From assembly GCA_001584585.1 (NCBI GenBank), contig LSYV01000007.1, positions 1,969,102 through 2,033,101 of the forward strand: a stretch of DNA of 64,000 nucleotides, written 5' to 3'. Within the stretch, counting starts at the first letter, position 1. Every line of letters starts with the position of its first letter. This DNA is from Gonium pectorale (lineage: Eukaryota; Chlorophyta; Chlorophyceae; Chlamydomonadales; Volvocaceae). The notes below the pieces were generated by a model, which was not told where the DNA came from, made no database searches, and was given only the letters and a program-made list of their open reading frames with translations. Below, piece after piece: positions 24,513-37,346 of this stretch. The translations under genes and the position numbers were made by a program.

Positions 24513-26450
24513 GCGGCCGCTGTGAACGGTGGCGAGGCGAGTCTCCGTGAGCAGCAGGAGAAACCCAACTAGTGTGATCCTACTGCCTGCATGGCGTCTT
24601 TCGAACTGTCCGAAATGATGACCCGAGCTGTCGTGATCAGTGTGCGTGCAATTACGATATGTGTGTTTTAACTGCACGGAGTGAGCATCCACGGCTGTGG
24701 GCGGGTTCTCTTACGCGCTCTTGAACTGTTGCGTGAGTCGGGATGCACCAACCGGCAGAGGACAGATAACTTGGCCGGCGACCAATGTAGCAGTGGTTGC
24801 AGACCTGCGTGGAAGTAGCTAATGTGGGTTCTGCGTGAGCCGTGACGGCGGTTGCGACGATGGAGACCATTTGTACGTGAGATGAACCGAGCGTGCGTCA
24901 AGGGCGCGATGTTGCGTGAGGCGGTGTGCTGTCTTTCGAGGGTCAAGGGCTGCGGCTCCTGCCGCGAAAGCGATGCCTGTGTCAGTACGGCCTCGGCGGC
25001 CTATGTCCTGACCACAGCTCACTGTGTCGCGGGAGTAACTATCGATGCTCGGTACCTGTTGGCGTGTATGGGCCACAGCCGCTGTTTACTGCATGTACAC
25101 TATTTGACAAACCTGCGAGCGCACACATCAGTGTTTGACAGTGCCATGCGCACAGTGCACATGTGATCTTGGCTTCGGTGCTGTGAGGTACGGCTAAGAC
25201 AACGGGTGTTTCACCCACTCTGCTATGCCGGGTCGGGAGCCAATCGGCTCGTATGGCCTGCAGCCCCTCTGGGGAGCCTGTAATCTGTATCTGTATCTAA
25301 AATTTAGCAATCGTCTTTGCCATCTCATGAGCCTTCTGTCATACATCCTTCACCTCTAAGTGAACCTGTTGTCCTGCGCGTTGGCTAGGTTGCTTTGCAT
25401 GCGTGAACGAGAGAAGGGTGCACAAAGCCAGTAGATGGTGGAGGGCGCCCCGGCCTCGGATTGGGGCCAACAAGTTGCATATGACCCTTGTATGTAACCC
25501 CTTAAGGCTTGCCCCGTGTGGCAACACGATCCCCATTTTTCTCCACTGCTCCTCGGAAGGCATGCTGCACCATACAGATAGAGATCCCTACGAGCCAGAC
25601 GGACGAAGCCGGGTAGGAACGGGTGGAATGTGGCGAGCAAGGTCGCGCGGAGAAACCGAATGCGTCCCGCCCGGGCATGGGAAGCGCAGAAGGCTGAAGC
25701 TGTATTCGCCCTGCACACTTCACAGAAGCGTGCAGCCGGGGACGGCCCATCCTTAAGCAGGAACAGCGCTTTAGTTGTGCCCCGGAACAGTTGCATTACC
25801 GAGAGCTGAGGGTAGGCTTTTTCCTGTCCGCCGACCGATCTCTTTGATACGGGCTATGGAAGCCGCTAAGGGTGGGGGAGGCGCAACTTCAACTTCAGCA
25901 GTGCAAGTATGGTGGGTGGGGAGAGGAGGTGCATAGTGACATGAACAGTACTGGCAGCACGGAACAGCAGCCCTAGCATTGCCCCCCCCCCTTTGGCTCC
26001 CATTCTGACAGCTTGGCGTCCTCGGCCGCACCACAGCTTCACAAGGCAACGCAGGCCTGTCCCGATTATTCGAAGCAGGGCCGCCAGGCGCCGAGCTACG
26101 GACCGGGTGAGGTTCTCGCCGTTCTCGCCGCTAGAGGCCGTGCGTCCGGCTCCGCTGTGCAACGACAACGCGCCAGGTCCAGTGCCACGCGAAGGCAGCT
26201 AGCGGCGGCGTCAGCTATGCTGCGGTACTTCAGGACATATCAAGTCGGATTGCTGCGCACCAATAAAGACCATGGATCCCTTTCAGTGCCGCGCCTTGAT
26301 ACGGGCGAGTACCGTGTGGAAGTACGGCATGTACGGCATGGTGCAACTCAATTTGCGTCAGTTCCGGGCCATGTTCCTGCCAAGCCGCAAGCTTTTCATT
26401 TCTGGCAAATCTTTGAAAGCTGCAGTTATCCGGCCACCTTGTCACTGTTG
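24513..26450. other. Bestrophin 3' UTR and spacer before CDK11
   Basis: The first TGTAA after the bestrophin stop is at 25279-25283, so 24513 to about 25300 is probably 3' UTR. From there to the CDK11 start at 26451 I see no conserved protein. The frame used by CDK11 exon 1 stays open upstream, but the upstream codons look non-conserved. A poly-C run occurs near 25981. Confidence 0.35.
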
Positions 26451-29400
26451 ATGTCGTCAAAGCATCAAGGTCATGGCTACACACGCGAATCTGACAGACG
26501 CGATCGGGATAATGACGGTCGGCATGTAGACCGTGACAGCCGCGGCAAACGAGACGATCGCGACCGCCACCACCGTCCACACCGCGAGTAGGTCCCTCGT
26601 TAGTGTTGAAATAGATATATATCTATTGCTGACTAATTGGCTTGCCCGCGGCGGCACGGTTTTGCAGAGGTGATGCAGACCGAGGGAGGGACCACGACCA
26701 CGGGCGGCCCAAGTCAGCTCCTGCCCATCAATCGCGCTCCAGAGGTGCTCATGAGTCACGCTCGCCGCAGCGGGCAAGTACCATGCGGGGACGTGCCCGA
26801 GCTCGTCCACTGGGCCCAGCTCTGAGCAGCTCTGATTTGCCCCACGTGCAGGAACGTGGTGGCGGCAACACTGCTGGCACAACCCCCAACAAGGGTGGGA
26901 CGCCGGGGTAAGCTCAACCCTCGCAAGCGTGTGCAGCCCTATGGTCTTTTGCCCTGCCCCAGCAGCATCCTTGGCGCTGGGCGGCGTCAAGACCGTGAGG
27001 GGTTAGGCCGGAGTTTGCGTGTCTTCACGTGCACGGCCGTTAGCCCCTTCCAATCTATCTGATCATAATACCCCACTCCCGACAATCATGCAGACCCAAG
27101 GGGAACTCCGTGTTGGCCGAGCTCCTGAGGCAGGCGAAAGCACGCCAGCAGCAGGAGGGCGGTGGTGTCGGCGCAGGTGGCGGGGCCTCGGGCTCAGCCA
27201 GTGATGGAGAAGCGGAAGCAGGTGAATTTGATGGGGCCTTCAGCTCTGTGCGCGCACTAGTGTCTGCTTGGTACCGGCCAGGCGGCATCCCCCATTATAC
27301 TTGTCCTTCGCAAATGAAGGGGTTTGGGTGCCAAGGCTGTGAACGGAACTTTGCTGGCAAGGTCATTGTCGACGCTCCGGGCCGGATTCGGGACCATGTT
27401 AACTGACATGGGCCGGGATCGGGACCGTGTTTCCTGCACCTCGATGTAGCCACGAGATGGCCAATTGCAGGCAATGTTTCACCTTTCTCGCTTCATGGTC
27501 GCAGGGGAGATCCTGCCTCAGGGCGGTACTGCGCAGGGTGGCGGCGACAGAGGTGCTGGTAGCAAGCGGCGCTACCACTCACCTATCGTATGGAATCTGG
27601 ATGGGCCGTCCGACACAGGTATGGCGTCCTAGGTGGGGCCACAGGATTGGGGTAAGGGTCCGATGCGCAGCAATCCAACCAAGGGTCAAGCATGGCACAC
27701 TGGAGTGAAGTTTCTTGTCGGGCTCATGCGTGGCTGCCAATACCGCAACAGTCAGAAATCGTCCTCCGATGCGACGGCTTACAGTCAACATGTGCTGGCC
27801 GCGTCTCTGACCAGCGCATCCATCATTGTCCTCAAGCAGGCCCCCAAGCCTTCCCGCTTGTTCTTGCTGATACCGTGCAGTAGGCTTAACTAAGCCTTCA
27901 CTCGCTCTTGCAACAATCCAACAGGCCGTGGGGCCGCTGGGGCTGGAGCCCGGGCACCGCCGGCCAAGCGCCCTGCAACGGCGTCGGCGGTGGAGCGGGC
28001 GGCCGAGGAGCTGGCGGCTTTCCGGCGTCAGCAGGCAGAGGAGGATCTGGGTTACGACCCGGACGGCCCGCCTGCTATGAAGAGGTCCCCCTCAGTGTCG
28101 GGCTCTGAAGAGGGTGCGTCTTGTGTCTTGCGATCTTCCCACCATGTAGGCAGAAGTTGAGCAGCCCCTGACTTCGACCTGTTTATGCCCTTTATACTTT
28201 GAGAGGAAGGGAAGTTCGGCGGAGGTCTTAAGAAGGAGAGTTAGTCGTCGCGGCTATGTGGAGTATACCTGATGCGGGCTCCCCTGGCTATGCGGCTCCC
28301 TCGCTCCGCCCCTCGCCCTTCGCTGCAAACTCCCTCTCTCAGGCGATGCGCGGGACGGTAATGCGGGTGCAAACGACGAACGCGGCGCTCGGGGGCGCAG
28401 CCAGACCAACTCAGGTGCAGACAACCGCGGGAACGGGTCCCAGGGCGTGGGCGACCGAGCGAACCGCTGGCGCATGAAGGACGACGAAGAAGCTGCAGAT
28501 GAAGACGACCACGGGAAGCCCGCCGGTGGGTTCAAGTGTAGCTGTGGATGATGCAGCTACGGGCTTATGAGGCGTGGAGGCCTGGGCGTGGTAGCCTGTC
28601 GCTGTTTACTTGCCAGATTGAGTGCCCAGGAGCCGTCCCTGTAGCGTGCAGGGAGGTGCGGGATTAATGCCATGCTCTCTGTAGTTAGTGAGCCGTAGCC
28701 GTCGTGTGAAGTCCTGCAAACATGTGGGACCTCCTTGCGCTCAGGCGGTTCCCGCTGGGTGGACTCCGGAGCGGAGGCCGACGAGCGAGCGGGACCTGCA
28801 GGCCCGGCGCGAGGCCGGGCTGGCGGAGCTGGCGACGGAGAGCGGCAGGAGGAGGAGGATCGTAAGTTGGACAAAGTGTTGGGCAGCCTGGCGGTTTGGC
28901 GCAAGGGAACATGGCCGTTTTATGTACTACGTTCATTTACAACAAGGCCTCCCTGTACCAATGTTACAAGCTTTAGTGCGTTCCATCGCCAGCCGGTGCA
29001 CGGCCTTCTGTAAGGTGCCGCTGTGACGCGTCGACTTGGCCTCTTCGCCTTCCTGCAGGCGCGTCCGCCAGTCCTCGCCGGGCCGTCTCAGGCGGCGAGG
29101 CGGTATCTGGGCGATACGGCGCCGGAGGCCGCGGCTCGAGCATGTCACGCTCACCCGGGCCCGGTGGTGACGGAGAGGGGCACGGCGGCCGTAGAGCCGA
29201 TGATGCGGCACGCGGAGCGGATACCGACGGCTCTCTTGTCAGCCAGTGAGTTGGGATGTCGGGATATCTGCTGGCCGGCGGTTGCTTCGGGCACAGGCCC
29301 GTGCTGCATCTTGAGGGGATCAAGCACGTGCATTGCGGTGCTTAAAGTTCTGCACCCCTCCACTTTTGGTCCGTGTGCTTAGACCAGAGTCGATGGCGTT

Positions 29401-32034
29401 TCTCAATCCATATCCGCAGGCAAATCGCTTCGCTGGCTGAGTGCCGCTCCGTCGACGAGTACGAGAGGCTTAACCGCGTCAGCGAGGGCACGGTGAGCGT
29501 GCGGCTGCCTGAGTGCGTGCAGCGGCAGCTTCAGTTTCCAACTGTTGGCCCCCGGACAATCAGAAAGCGGTTTGCTTCAGGTGCCGGGGCTTGAACACTG
29601 CGTTCCAAGGGAAGGACCCTTTCATGCGCTCCTCATTGCTTAGGGATGCGCTCCTCGCTTTCATGCGCACCACATTGCATAAGGACATCGAAGGGTGAGA
29701 GACCACGTGCTAACCATGATGACTGTTGCCGCGCCGCAGTACGGTGTGGTCTTCCGCGCCCGTTGCAAGAGAACGGGGCGAATCTGCGCGCTCAAGAAGG
29801 TGCGTCCCTAGTCGGTTCCTCCGCCTTGCCAGACCCTGGCGTACGGAGTGCGTCATGTCCTCGTAGCTTCGACTCCTTCTGAAGGGCCCTTGACTTGGGA
29901 ATTTTTAAATTGCAAAGTGCATGTGCAAGATTGTGGCTCCCCAAGCTCTAATGCTATGTTGATATCTCAAAGAAGTTGCTCATGTCCCTCCCGCCCGACG
30001 TGCTTCCCCGACAGATCAAGATGGAAAAGGAGCGGGACGGTTTCCCGGTCACGTCTATCCGCGAGATCAACATCCTACTGAACCTCCACCACCCTAACAT
30101 TGTCAACGTGTCTGAGGTGGTCATGGGCAAGTGAGTAACAGCTAATGCGACCAATTAGACCGAAATGGCGATGAAGCTTGTGGCGCCCGCGAAGTGCCTT
30201 GCGATGCTGCGCTATAACTTGAAAACCCCACACCACTGTGTCCGACACTGCACACTTGGGTGCCTCATCCTGCCAACAATTTTCTCTCAACAGCCTCAGT
30301 CTACAAGCTCCACCCGTCACTCATCGTTAACCCCTGCATAACTGTCACTTCTCTTCCTTCCATCTTCTCCCGGGGGTGCAGCCGCCTGGACCAGATCTAC
30401 ATGGTCATGGAGTTCATGGACCACGACCTGAAGTCACTTATGAACGATGAGAGCCAGATGGTTCGCTCGTTTAGCGTGGCGGAGGTCAAGTGCCTCATGC
30501 GCCAGCTGCTCAGCGGCATCCATTACCTGCACGTGAACTGGGTCATCCACCGGTGGGCAGGGGCTGGGGTTCTGCGCAGTAAGGGGGTTGTCCACGGGCG
30601 GTGCTCGCCATGAGCGTGCCGTTAAACGATGCTACTCTGTGTTGAAATGAAACAACGCATACGACGAGCGTAAGTGCGAAAGTGATGGTGTCGTTGTAGG
30701 ACCCAGCTCTAGTGGGAGTCGAAGAGGTGATGTCCCTGCATGTTAGCTCGGCGGCGATCACCACCGTAGCCCACGAGCGACTATGTGTGTGTACGGCAAC
30801 TTCTGGACTGAAGGACCTGCTCAGCGTGTCTGTTAGGTTACAGCACTAGCGTCGTGTCCCATGGGGGGCTGGAGGGGTGCGCGTTCTTCGTGGGCAGCTA
30901 TGCCCCACGCAACACCTCCCACCTACCCACACCTCACCTGGAGTGGGGCAAACTGACAGCCGTGCGGCGATCCCTATCTGCAGGGATCTGAAGACCTCGA
31001 ACATCCTGTACAACAATCACGGCGAGCTGAAGATTTGCGACTTCGGCCTCGCGCGCCAGTTCGGCTCGCCGCTGCGAAGCTACACGCAGCCGGTCGTGAC
31101 GCTGTGGTACCGCCCGCCAGAGCTGCTGCTGGGCGAGACGCTTTACTCGACGGCGGTGGACATGTGGAGCATCGGCTGCATCATGGCCGAGCTGCTTACG
31201 GGTGGGGACGTGGGTCTGTGGCCGGGAGGGCGGGTGCTAGACCGCATTGCCGCTGTCGGCTACCGGTATAAGCGGTTGTACGCATCCCCGGACAGTCCCT
31301 TTGAACCTACCCTTAAAGAGTAGTATCTATGTGCGCCTACTTGACCGCGACCATTGTTCGGTACTCGCCCCCATGGCCATTCTTCTACCCATTCCCCCGC
31401 CCGCCAGGCAAGCCGCTGTTCCCGGGACAGGGCGACATCGAGCAGCTGGACAAGATCTGCAACGTGCTGGGCACCCCCAATGAGGATGTGTGGCCGGGCC
31501 TCAAGAAGCTACCCCACTGGGGCAAGGTGCGTGCCCGTAAAAATCTGTGCCCACTTGACGAGATTATGCTTTGCAGCTTGCGGTATCGGCGACGCCAATG
31601 TGTTTTCCTTTCCGCAGATCGTGCTGCGCCCACAGCCCAGCCAGCTGCGCCAGCGCTTCACCTCCGCTTTCGGCAGCGGCGCCACGCTGACAGAGGCGGG
31701 CTTCGACCTGCTGTCCCGCCTCCTGGCCTACGACCCTGCGCAGCGCATCTCGGCCGAAGAGGCGCTAGACCACAGGTGCGTATACGCCAGCCTGCTCATG
31801 CTCGCCATTTACTAGTTTCGCAGCCAGCACAGGAGCCCAACGCCGGCGAACACCACCTTTTCTTCCCTTCCCTCGGCTCCCGCCAGGTGGTTCTCGGAGA
31901 GCCCATTCCCACAGAGGCGTGAGCTGATGCCGCACTTCAAATCCAATAAGGATGGCAGCGGGCCGGTGCGCCAAACGGCGGTCACAGGGGTGGGGTCCCC
32001 GCCGCTACACGCCCAGCTGCTCCTCGGCCGGTGA
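26451..32034 (+). CDS. CDK11: CDK11 (PITSLRE-type) cyclin-dependent kinase
   Basis: Nuclear Ser/Thr kinase linked to transcription and splicing. Seventeen exons, all phases consistent, 759 codons: 26451-26587, 26668-26773, 26852-26907, 27094-27221, 27505-27618, 27925-28113, 28343-28525, 28745-28861, 29059-29245, 29420-29492, 29740-29799, 30015-30130, 30382-30552, 30984-31201, 31408-31526, 31618-31775, 31887-32034. The N-terminal 400 residues are Arg/Asp/Gly/Ser-rich and charged, as in other CDK11 proteins. The kinase starts [20 protein letters not shown]. Then come [23 protein letters not shown] (the PITSLRE helix, here PVTSIRE), [62 protein letters not shown] and [11 protein letters not shown], ending with [18 protein letters not shown]. 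Intron 2 has a GC donor after 26773 (CGG|GCAAGT). The ATG begins [10 protein letters not shown]; further upstream in-frame codons are less likely. Confidence 0.95.
26610..26627. repeat. 18-bp perfect AT-rich palindrome in CDK11 intron 1
   Basis: AATAGATATATATCTATT equals its own reverse complement. It sits 23 bases after the first CDK11 exon, in unusually AT-rich sequence for this genome. It may be chance. Confidence 0.8.
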
Positions 32035-33202
32035 TCGGCCAACCGCACCACAGCGACCGGCCCGTCCGCCGTGGCTGCAGCCGTATCGAGAGCTCCCGGG
32101 AATGTTTTGAGATATGACAGGACTGCAGCTGACGGCGCTGGCCCTTCACGGATACGTGGGGCTGATATCCGCTCCATACCCTCCAGACATGCGCTCCCTG
32201 ACATGGTCATATGCGTTTAACGTACGTGTGCGGCGGTAGACTGGACCCTGCTTTTTGGCTTGGCAATTTTTTACTTGTGCACTTCGGTTTCGTCGGGGTT
32301 TCATCCTCTTTACAACAAATGCGTCATGGCTGGAACTGTCAATGGCGGTTGGCTGGCTAAGCGGATTGGCTTGCGGGTGCATGACAGAGCGCTCTATTAT
32401 TGGTACCAGTGACGGATCATGCCGCCGGAGACTCTTAAAGCCAATACATGCCGACTGTGGGCGGCCGCTTGGGTATCGGACACCGCGCCATGACAGCGCA
32501 GGCTCGAGCCTGAAAGGCGCTCGGGAACCCTGCCCGCGGACCGACGACCTACTGGTGACAGAAGACGATATGCAATCCATTCACCATTAGGTTGTCTTTT
32601 AGGACTGACCGACTGTGGGAAATGGAATTAGGACTTGGCAGATCATTCTATGCAAATTGGCATCAGATACTGACGGTGCATGAACCAACAAGACATGGAA
32701 GTGTATGGGTTTCGGCGTTCACTAACAGCTATTCCCATACCTGCTGCAACTGCCAATCTGCCCTGGGGTCATGGCTGCGGCCGTGATTGCACCGGGCGCT
32801 TATTGCGAAAAACGCCTTCATTCACGTGTAATGCGGCTCTCTGTTGACATGGTCATGCATGCGCAGCAATCGGGGCATGAAAGCCCTGTATCCGCGCAAC
32901 AGTATATAATCCGTACAAGTTACTTTACGCAATCGTGCAACCATCCGTACACATGTCGCAAGGACAAGCTCGAACGCAGCGTTAATATATTGGTCTCATG
33001 GCCACATTGAGCATTGCAACATGCACTGGGAGACCTCGTGCACGCCCGGGTTTGCCATCCTTTGTGCCACACCCTGCATGGACTCTGTTCCAGGAGGAGA
33101 CGGAGTCCGCTGCTCAACTAACGCCGGATAATCAGACCGGCCGGCCCGTCAAGGCCTGTTCAGCCATGGCATCGCAGGCAGCTTTGGACGGCCGCAGGCA
33201 GC
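32035..33202. other. Convergent 3' region between CDK11 and the MRH protein gene
   Basis: Holds the CDK11 3' UTR with TGTAA at 32827-32831, about 790 bases past the stop. The minus-strand 3' UTR of the MRH gene must also end here; I found no TGTAA for it close to its stop. No other gene seen. Confidence 0.4.
32827..32831 (+). terminator. Polyadenylation signal TGTAA of CDK11
   Basis: First TGTAA pentamer downstream of the CDK11 stop; a 3' UTR of about 800 bases is normal for these algae. Confidence 0.5.
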
Positions 33203-36200
33203 TCAATTCCGGGCTCCGCCCTTCGCCGCTCGCTTTGACCCCTGGCCGCCCGCTCCCGCGCCCGGTCCGCCAGCGGCGGCCTGCACCTTGCCGGTCTGAC
33301 CCTTGGGTCGCGGCTTGTAGTAGTCGAGGGCGCAGAGTTCGGGCACGAAAATGACGAAGGTGTATGTGCAGAAGTCCGGCTCGCGCACCAGCATGTAAGT
33401 GTTGCTGTCGGGGGAGCACGCAACGCGCGCCTCCACACGACGGACCACCCGTCGCCCGCCACCCAGCACGCACTCATCGCCTGCGAGCGGTCGCGAAATG
33501 TGACCATACCTCAATTGCTCCACCGGGATCCACACAAGGAGTCAAGCTGTGATAAGCTTGTAGCGTATTACTTGTCACAACACACGAGCGACAATGCGAC
33601 ATGGTGCATTGTGGTGCGTGTTATCGTTGCAGGGCGTTGCGAGATGCAATGCATCCACGTCCGATAGGCTGCGAAGTGACTGCTGCAGTCGTCGTCTTGT
33701 CGAGCCATGATGCGAGGTCCCCGAGACGGCGCCCCACATACCTCCTGCGTACACCTGCTTCACGTAGGGCCACGTGTGGGCCTTGAGGCGCTCCGAATGA
33801 GTGCCGCCGGGGAGCAGGTCCAGCTCCTGAAACGAAGAAGGGCAGGCAGCGCGTGGCGCAAAGGCTGCAAGCAAACCTGCTGACGACGGACTGCGGGCGT
33901 GCCCAACCAGGGCCGAAAAGCGAACCACATGCCTAGTCGCAGATGTACGAGCGTGGCAAGTGCTGCTGCTACGTACGAAGGCATGGCTGTACACCTGACG
34001 ACACCGGCCTGGCCATGCACATATGGACGCCCACCTCGAGCCCCGCCACCTCCCCGGTGGCGCTGCTCATCAGCGAAACGCTCTCGCGCGAAAACTTTCC
34101 CAGCAGCCAGTCCTCTGCACACAAGCGGCAGAGCGGCACGGCAAACGGTGGTTATGGCCATGCTTATCAGCGGCAGTCGCCAAGCAGAGGGGTCGGCCAA
34201 TGGCACCCCTTTTGGCAAAGGGGGCCAAGGCGGACGGTATCTGCAACCACGCCGAGATGCGGATGCTTTCGGTAATCCCGCAATCATTGCGACGCGTTCA
34301 TCAGCCATCCCCATGCAGAACACCATCAGGATCTAACTCGCACCGGTTACGCTCCCGTCCTTCTCCGCGTGGTAGTGGCGTGTGTGGTTCTTGTAGAGGT
34401 ACTCATAGATGAAGAAGTCGGACGGCACAGACAGGATGCGATGGGCCAGGGCGGGCGCTAACACCCTGTCCACGTCAGCGTGGCTGGGCGCGGAGGCCAC
34501 AGCTGCCCCACCGTCGTCAGCAGCCCCGCTGGATGCGGCGGCGCCCTCCGACGGCGGCACCCCGTCGGATCCCGGCACCGGCTTGCGCAGCGACGCAGCC
34601 ACGGACCGGACCTCCGGAATGCCCCACCAGGGCTTGCCAAGGACGAAGCCTCCTGGGGCCCATCATGAAGACCGGGTTGGACACAGGGTTTGCTTACGCA
34701 AGCGGCTAGCAACATGGCAGCGGCTAGAACATCGACGAGCGCAAGACGTACTGGCAGATGCTACTGCTTCCTCTCAGTGCAAGAGTGATGTGTTTGCCTT
34801 GGGCTTACCCGGCAGCTCCTTCATGCCCGGCAGCAGCTTCTCCTTGGTTCCACCGGAACCCGCCGCCTGCTTGATGAGCCCCTGGCCCGCCGCCATGCCG
34901 CTGACGCCGCTGAGGCAAGCCCCGCTGGCGCCACAGCCCAGGTTCTTGGCCGCCAGCAGCAGCGCTGCCGACAGGGACTCCAGCTCTGACACCAGCTCGG
35001 GCGAGCCGGACAGCGACGAGTATGCCGTGCACATACCGCAGGACTGGCGGGAATACCGACCGAGCGTTGAGGGCATGAGGAAAACGTCAAGGCAAGGAGG
35101 ATCTGAAAGGGCGCTGCTTTGAAGGGGTGAGGAGTACACCGTTCAGTCCGTGCGGCGATTATGCCGTCGTGCCCAGGCGCCCAACATCAGCCAGGTTTCA
35201 ATGTGTTGCCCCCGGCCCAGTGTGCCCCTGCCCGTAGCAGCACAGCGCTCGTCCAGCGCACCTTGCGGCAGTGGCCCTTGTGCACGTGGGTGCCAATCAT
35301 GTAGTTGGGGTTGAGCTCGCACTCCCCCGAGGCAGCCCACTGGGGGCACTTAGGGTTCAGGTCCGTACACTCAGGCTGGCCGGGGTCAGCTGCGCGGCAA
35401 AACAGGTAGCCAACAGGTTCTAGTATGGAACACAAACACGCCGAGATGATGCCCGGGCGGCCAACAGCGGTGTTGTACCCTCCCCAGCCTGCTTTTGAGA
35501 GCTGCTTGCTGTATCCGAGCACCCTTTCTACGCCGCAAAGGAGCCGCCTAACACTGTGCCTCTTTCCGTAGCACAGCAACATAATCAGCCCAATTCCGTT
35601 GCGGAAGCTACGGGGCTCCCCCGCGAGGGCACATCTCACCTTTGATGGTGAGCCCCCGGACCACGCGGGCACCCGAAGAGCCCTGCGGCTTGGGCGGCCG
35701 CTTGCCAGACTTGGCCCCCTTGCCCCCCTCCTTCACACCACCGCCCTCGTCCAGATCGTCCGGGTCCACATACTCGTCATCCTCGTCATCGCCATCCGAC
35801 CCCGACCCGGCGTCCAGCCGCGGCAGCAACCCGTTGCTGCCGCTGCCAGCCCCGCCGCGAGCCGGCCCCGGGACGTCCTCGGGATCTGGAAGCCCCTCCT
35901 GCTCGTTGCCGCCGTCGCGCCCGTGCTTCACGAGGAGCCGAAGCGCCTGCAACCGAGCAGGGAAGTACATGCGACTTCGTTCGAGCAACCAACTACGGTA
36001 GAGACTGGCCAGCGCATACCCGGGGTGCCCCCTGGCCCCTGCCTCCGCACCTCTCTCCGGTAGTTGGCCAGCTGCTCCATCGCGACGGCCGTCAGGTCCT
36101 GCCCCGACTCGCGCACCAGGTTCTGCGCGGGAACCGTGCACAAACGGGCTCAGTACTCGAAAGCGCGCAGGCGGATCAAAAACGTGGCACAGCACAATCG

Positions 36201-37346
36201 CAAAACGAAAAGAAGAAAGAGTGACCTCCGGTCTCCGCCCTACACGTCACGCATACGCTCTGGAAAAAGACTGCCGGGAAACTAGCATCAGTTGTCATGG
36301 GGCAGCCCCGCTGCACCGGACGCAGACGGCGCGCAGCCGCCGGCCCCACCTTGCAGGACATGGCGACCGCCGCTTCCTCCGCGTCGGTAGCGGTTGAACC
36401 CTTATTGTTCCCCCTCCGCTCCCGCACTACAAAGAACAGCATGCCGCCGCTCTCCATCTTTAGGAGCGTGTACTTCTTCAGGATTGCATCCAGGGCCTGT
36501 GCAGGCGGCGCGGGGCAGCCCGGTGACATGCAGTTGTACGGCATGCGCGGGAGACGAGTGACACGTGCAGTTACTAGGGCAGACGAACTACCCTGCACAA
36601 CATAAAGGAAGGGGCAAATCAAACTAGTAACAGAAGCCGGCCCCGGCCGTGGTGGAGGTCCGTGCTTCCTGGCCCTGGGCTTCAGTCCAGGCAAAGCCTA
36701 AGGTCGATGTTGATCACTCACATCCTTTTCGCACGCCTCCTCCATGTACTCCCGGACTTGCTGCGCCGTTACGCTCTCGCCGCTGAGCACGTCCGAAGTC
36801 ACCCGAGCCCAGGTCACCGCCATTAGCACTGCAACAGCGCGTGCGCCAAGGCACGTTGCAAGATACCCACTGGGGCATGTGACCTGGTCATGTTGCGCAC
36901 AGAACGCGAGGCGCACCAAAGACTCACCGTGGCATCCCGTGCACTGGATCGCCTTCGCGGCGTGCTCCAGCATCCCTTCATCATCGATCGCCTCAACGTC
37001 GGGGGCCAGACCCCCGTTCCTGAGCACATAAACCCCGCATCAGGGTGAGACGTGTCCGGGCGAGTCCGCCTGTCCTAGGATGCACCGCTTACGCTGCTCT
37101 CTGTGACGGGGGCAAACGCTTCTTTGGACCATCGAGACTGTTATACTCGGCAGCGTCGAAGCCAGGGTATTTTTCTCTGGCTTTTGGGAGGAGGTCCGTG
37201 GGATTGAACTCCTCCAGCGGATTCTCAACCTTCCATAAATGCCATGTGTCTTTGCTAAAGAGGTACTCGTCGAAAACGTAGTTTAGAGCTGCAGTGCCGG
37301 TTGCCCACATTAGTATGCCAAACAGTACTCCTCTCAATCTCGGCAT
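33203..37346 (-). CDS. ER protein with saposin/canopy-like, ShKT and OS-9-like MRH domains
   Basis: Predicted secretory-pathway protein of 697 residues. Twelve exons, all phases consistent: 37346-37093, 37019-36928, 36828-36722, 36496-36350, 36122-36051, 35946-35640, 35389-35262, 35043-34809, 34652-34344, 34114-34035, 33826-33742, 33480-33203. The N-terminal hydrophobic segment (VLFGILMWATGTAALNYVF) should act as signal or anchor. A Cys-containing helical region follows: CTGCHG, YMEEACEKDALDAILKKYTL, MSCKNLVRESGQDL. Then an acidic stretch (GDDEDDEYVDPDDLDEGG), and a six-Cys ShKT module from ECTDLNPKCPQWAASGEC to CRKSCGMC. The C-terminal third is an MRH lectin-like domain: FFIYEYLYKNHTRHYHAEKD, LLGKFSRES, PYVKQVYAGGDEC and EPDFCTYTFVIFVPELC. 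MRH domains of OS-9 and glucosidase II beta bind trimmed N-glycans in ER quality control, so a role there is inferred. The tail is Gly/Ala/Lys-rich with no HDEL. Confidence 0.85.

Noticed and set aside
24852..25166. Plus-strand open frame after the bestrophin gene
   Set aside because: Within the likely bestrophin 3' UTR; no acceptor linking it to the gene and no conserved motif.
35262..35389. ShKT module read as a toxin gene
   Set aside because: The six-Cys module is one part of a large ER protein; the domain name reflects its discovery only, and nothing suggests a toxin.
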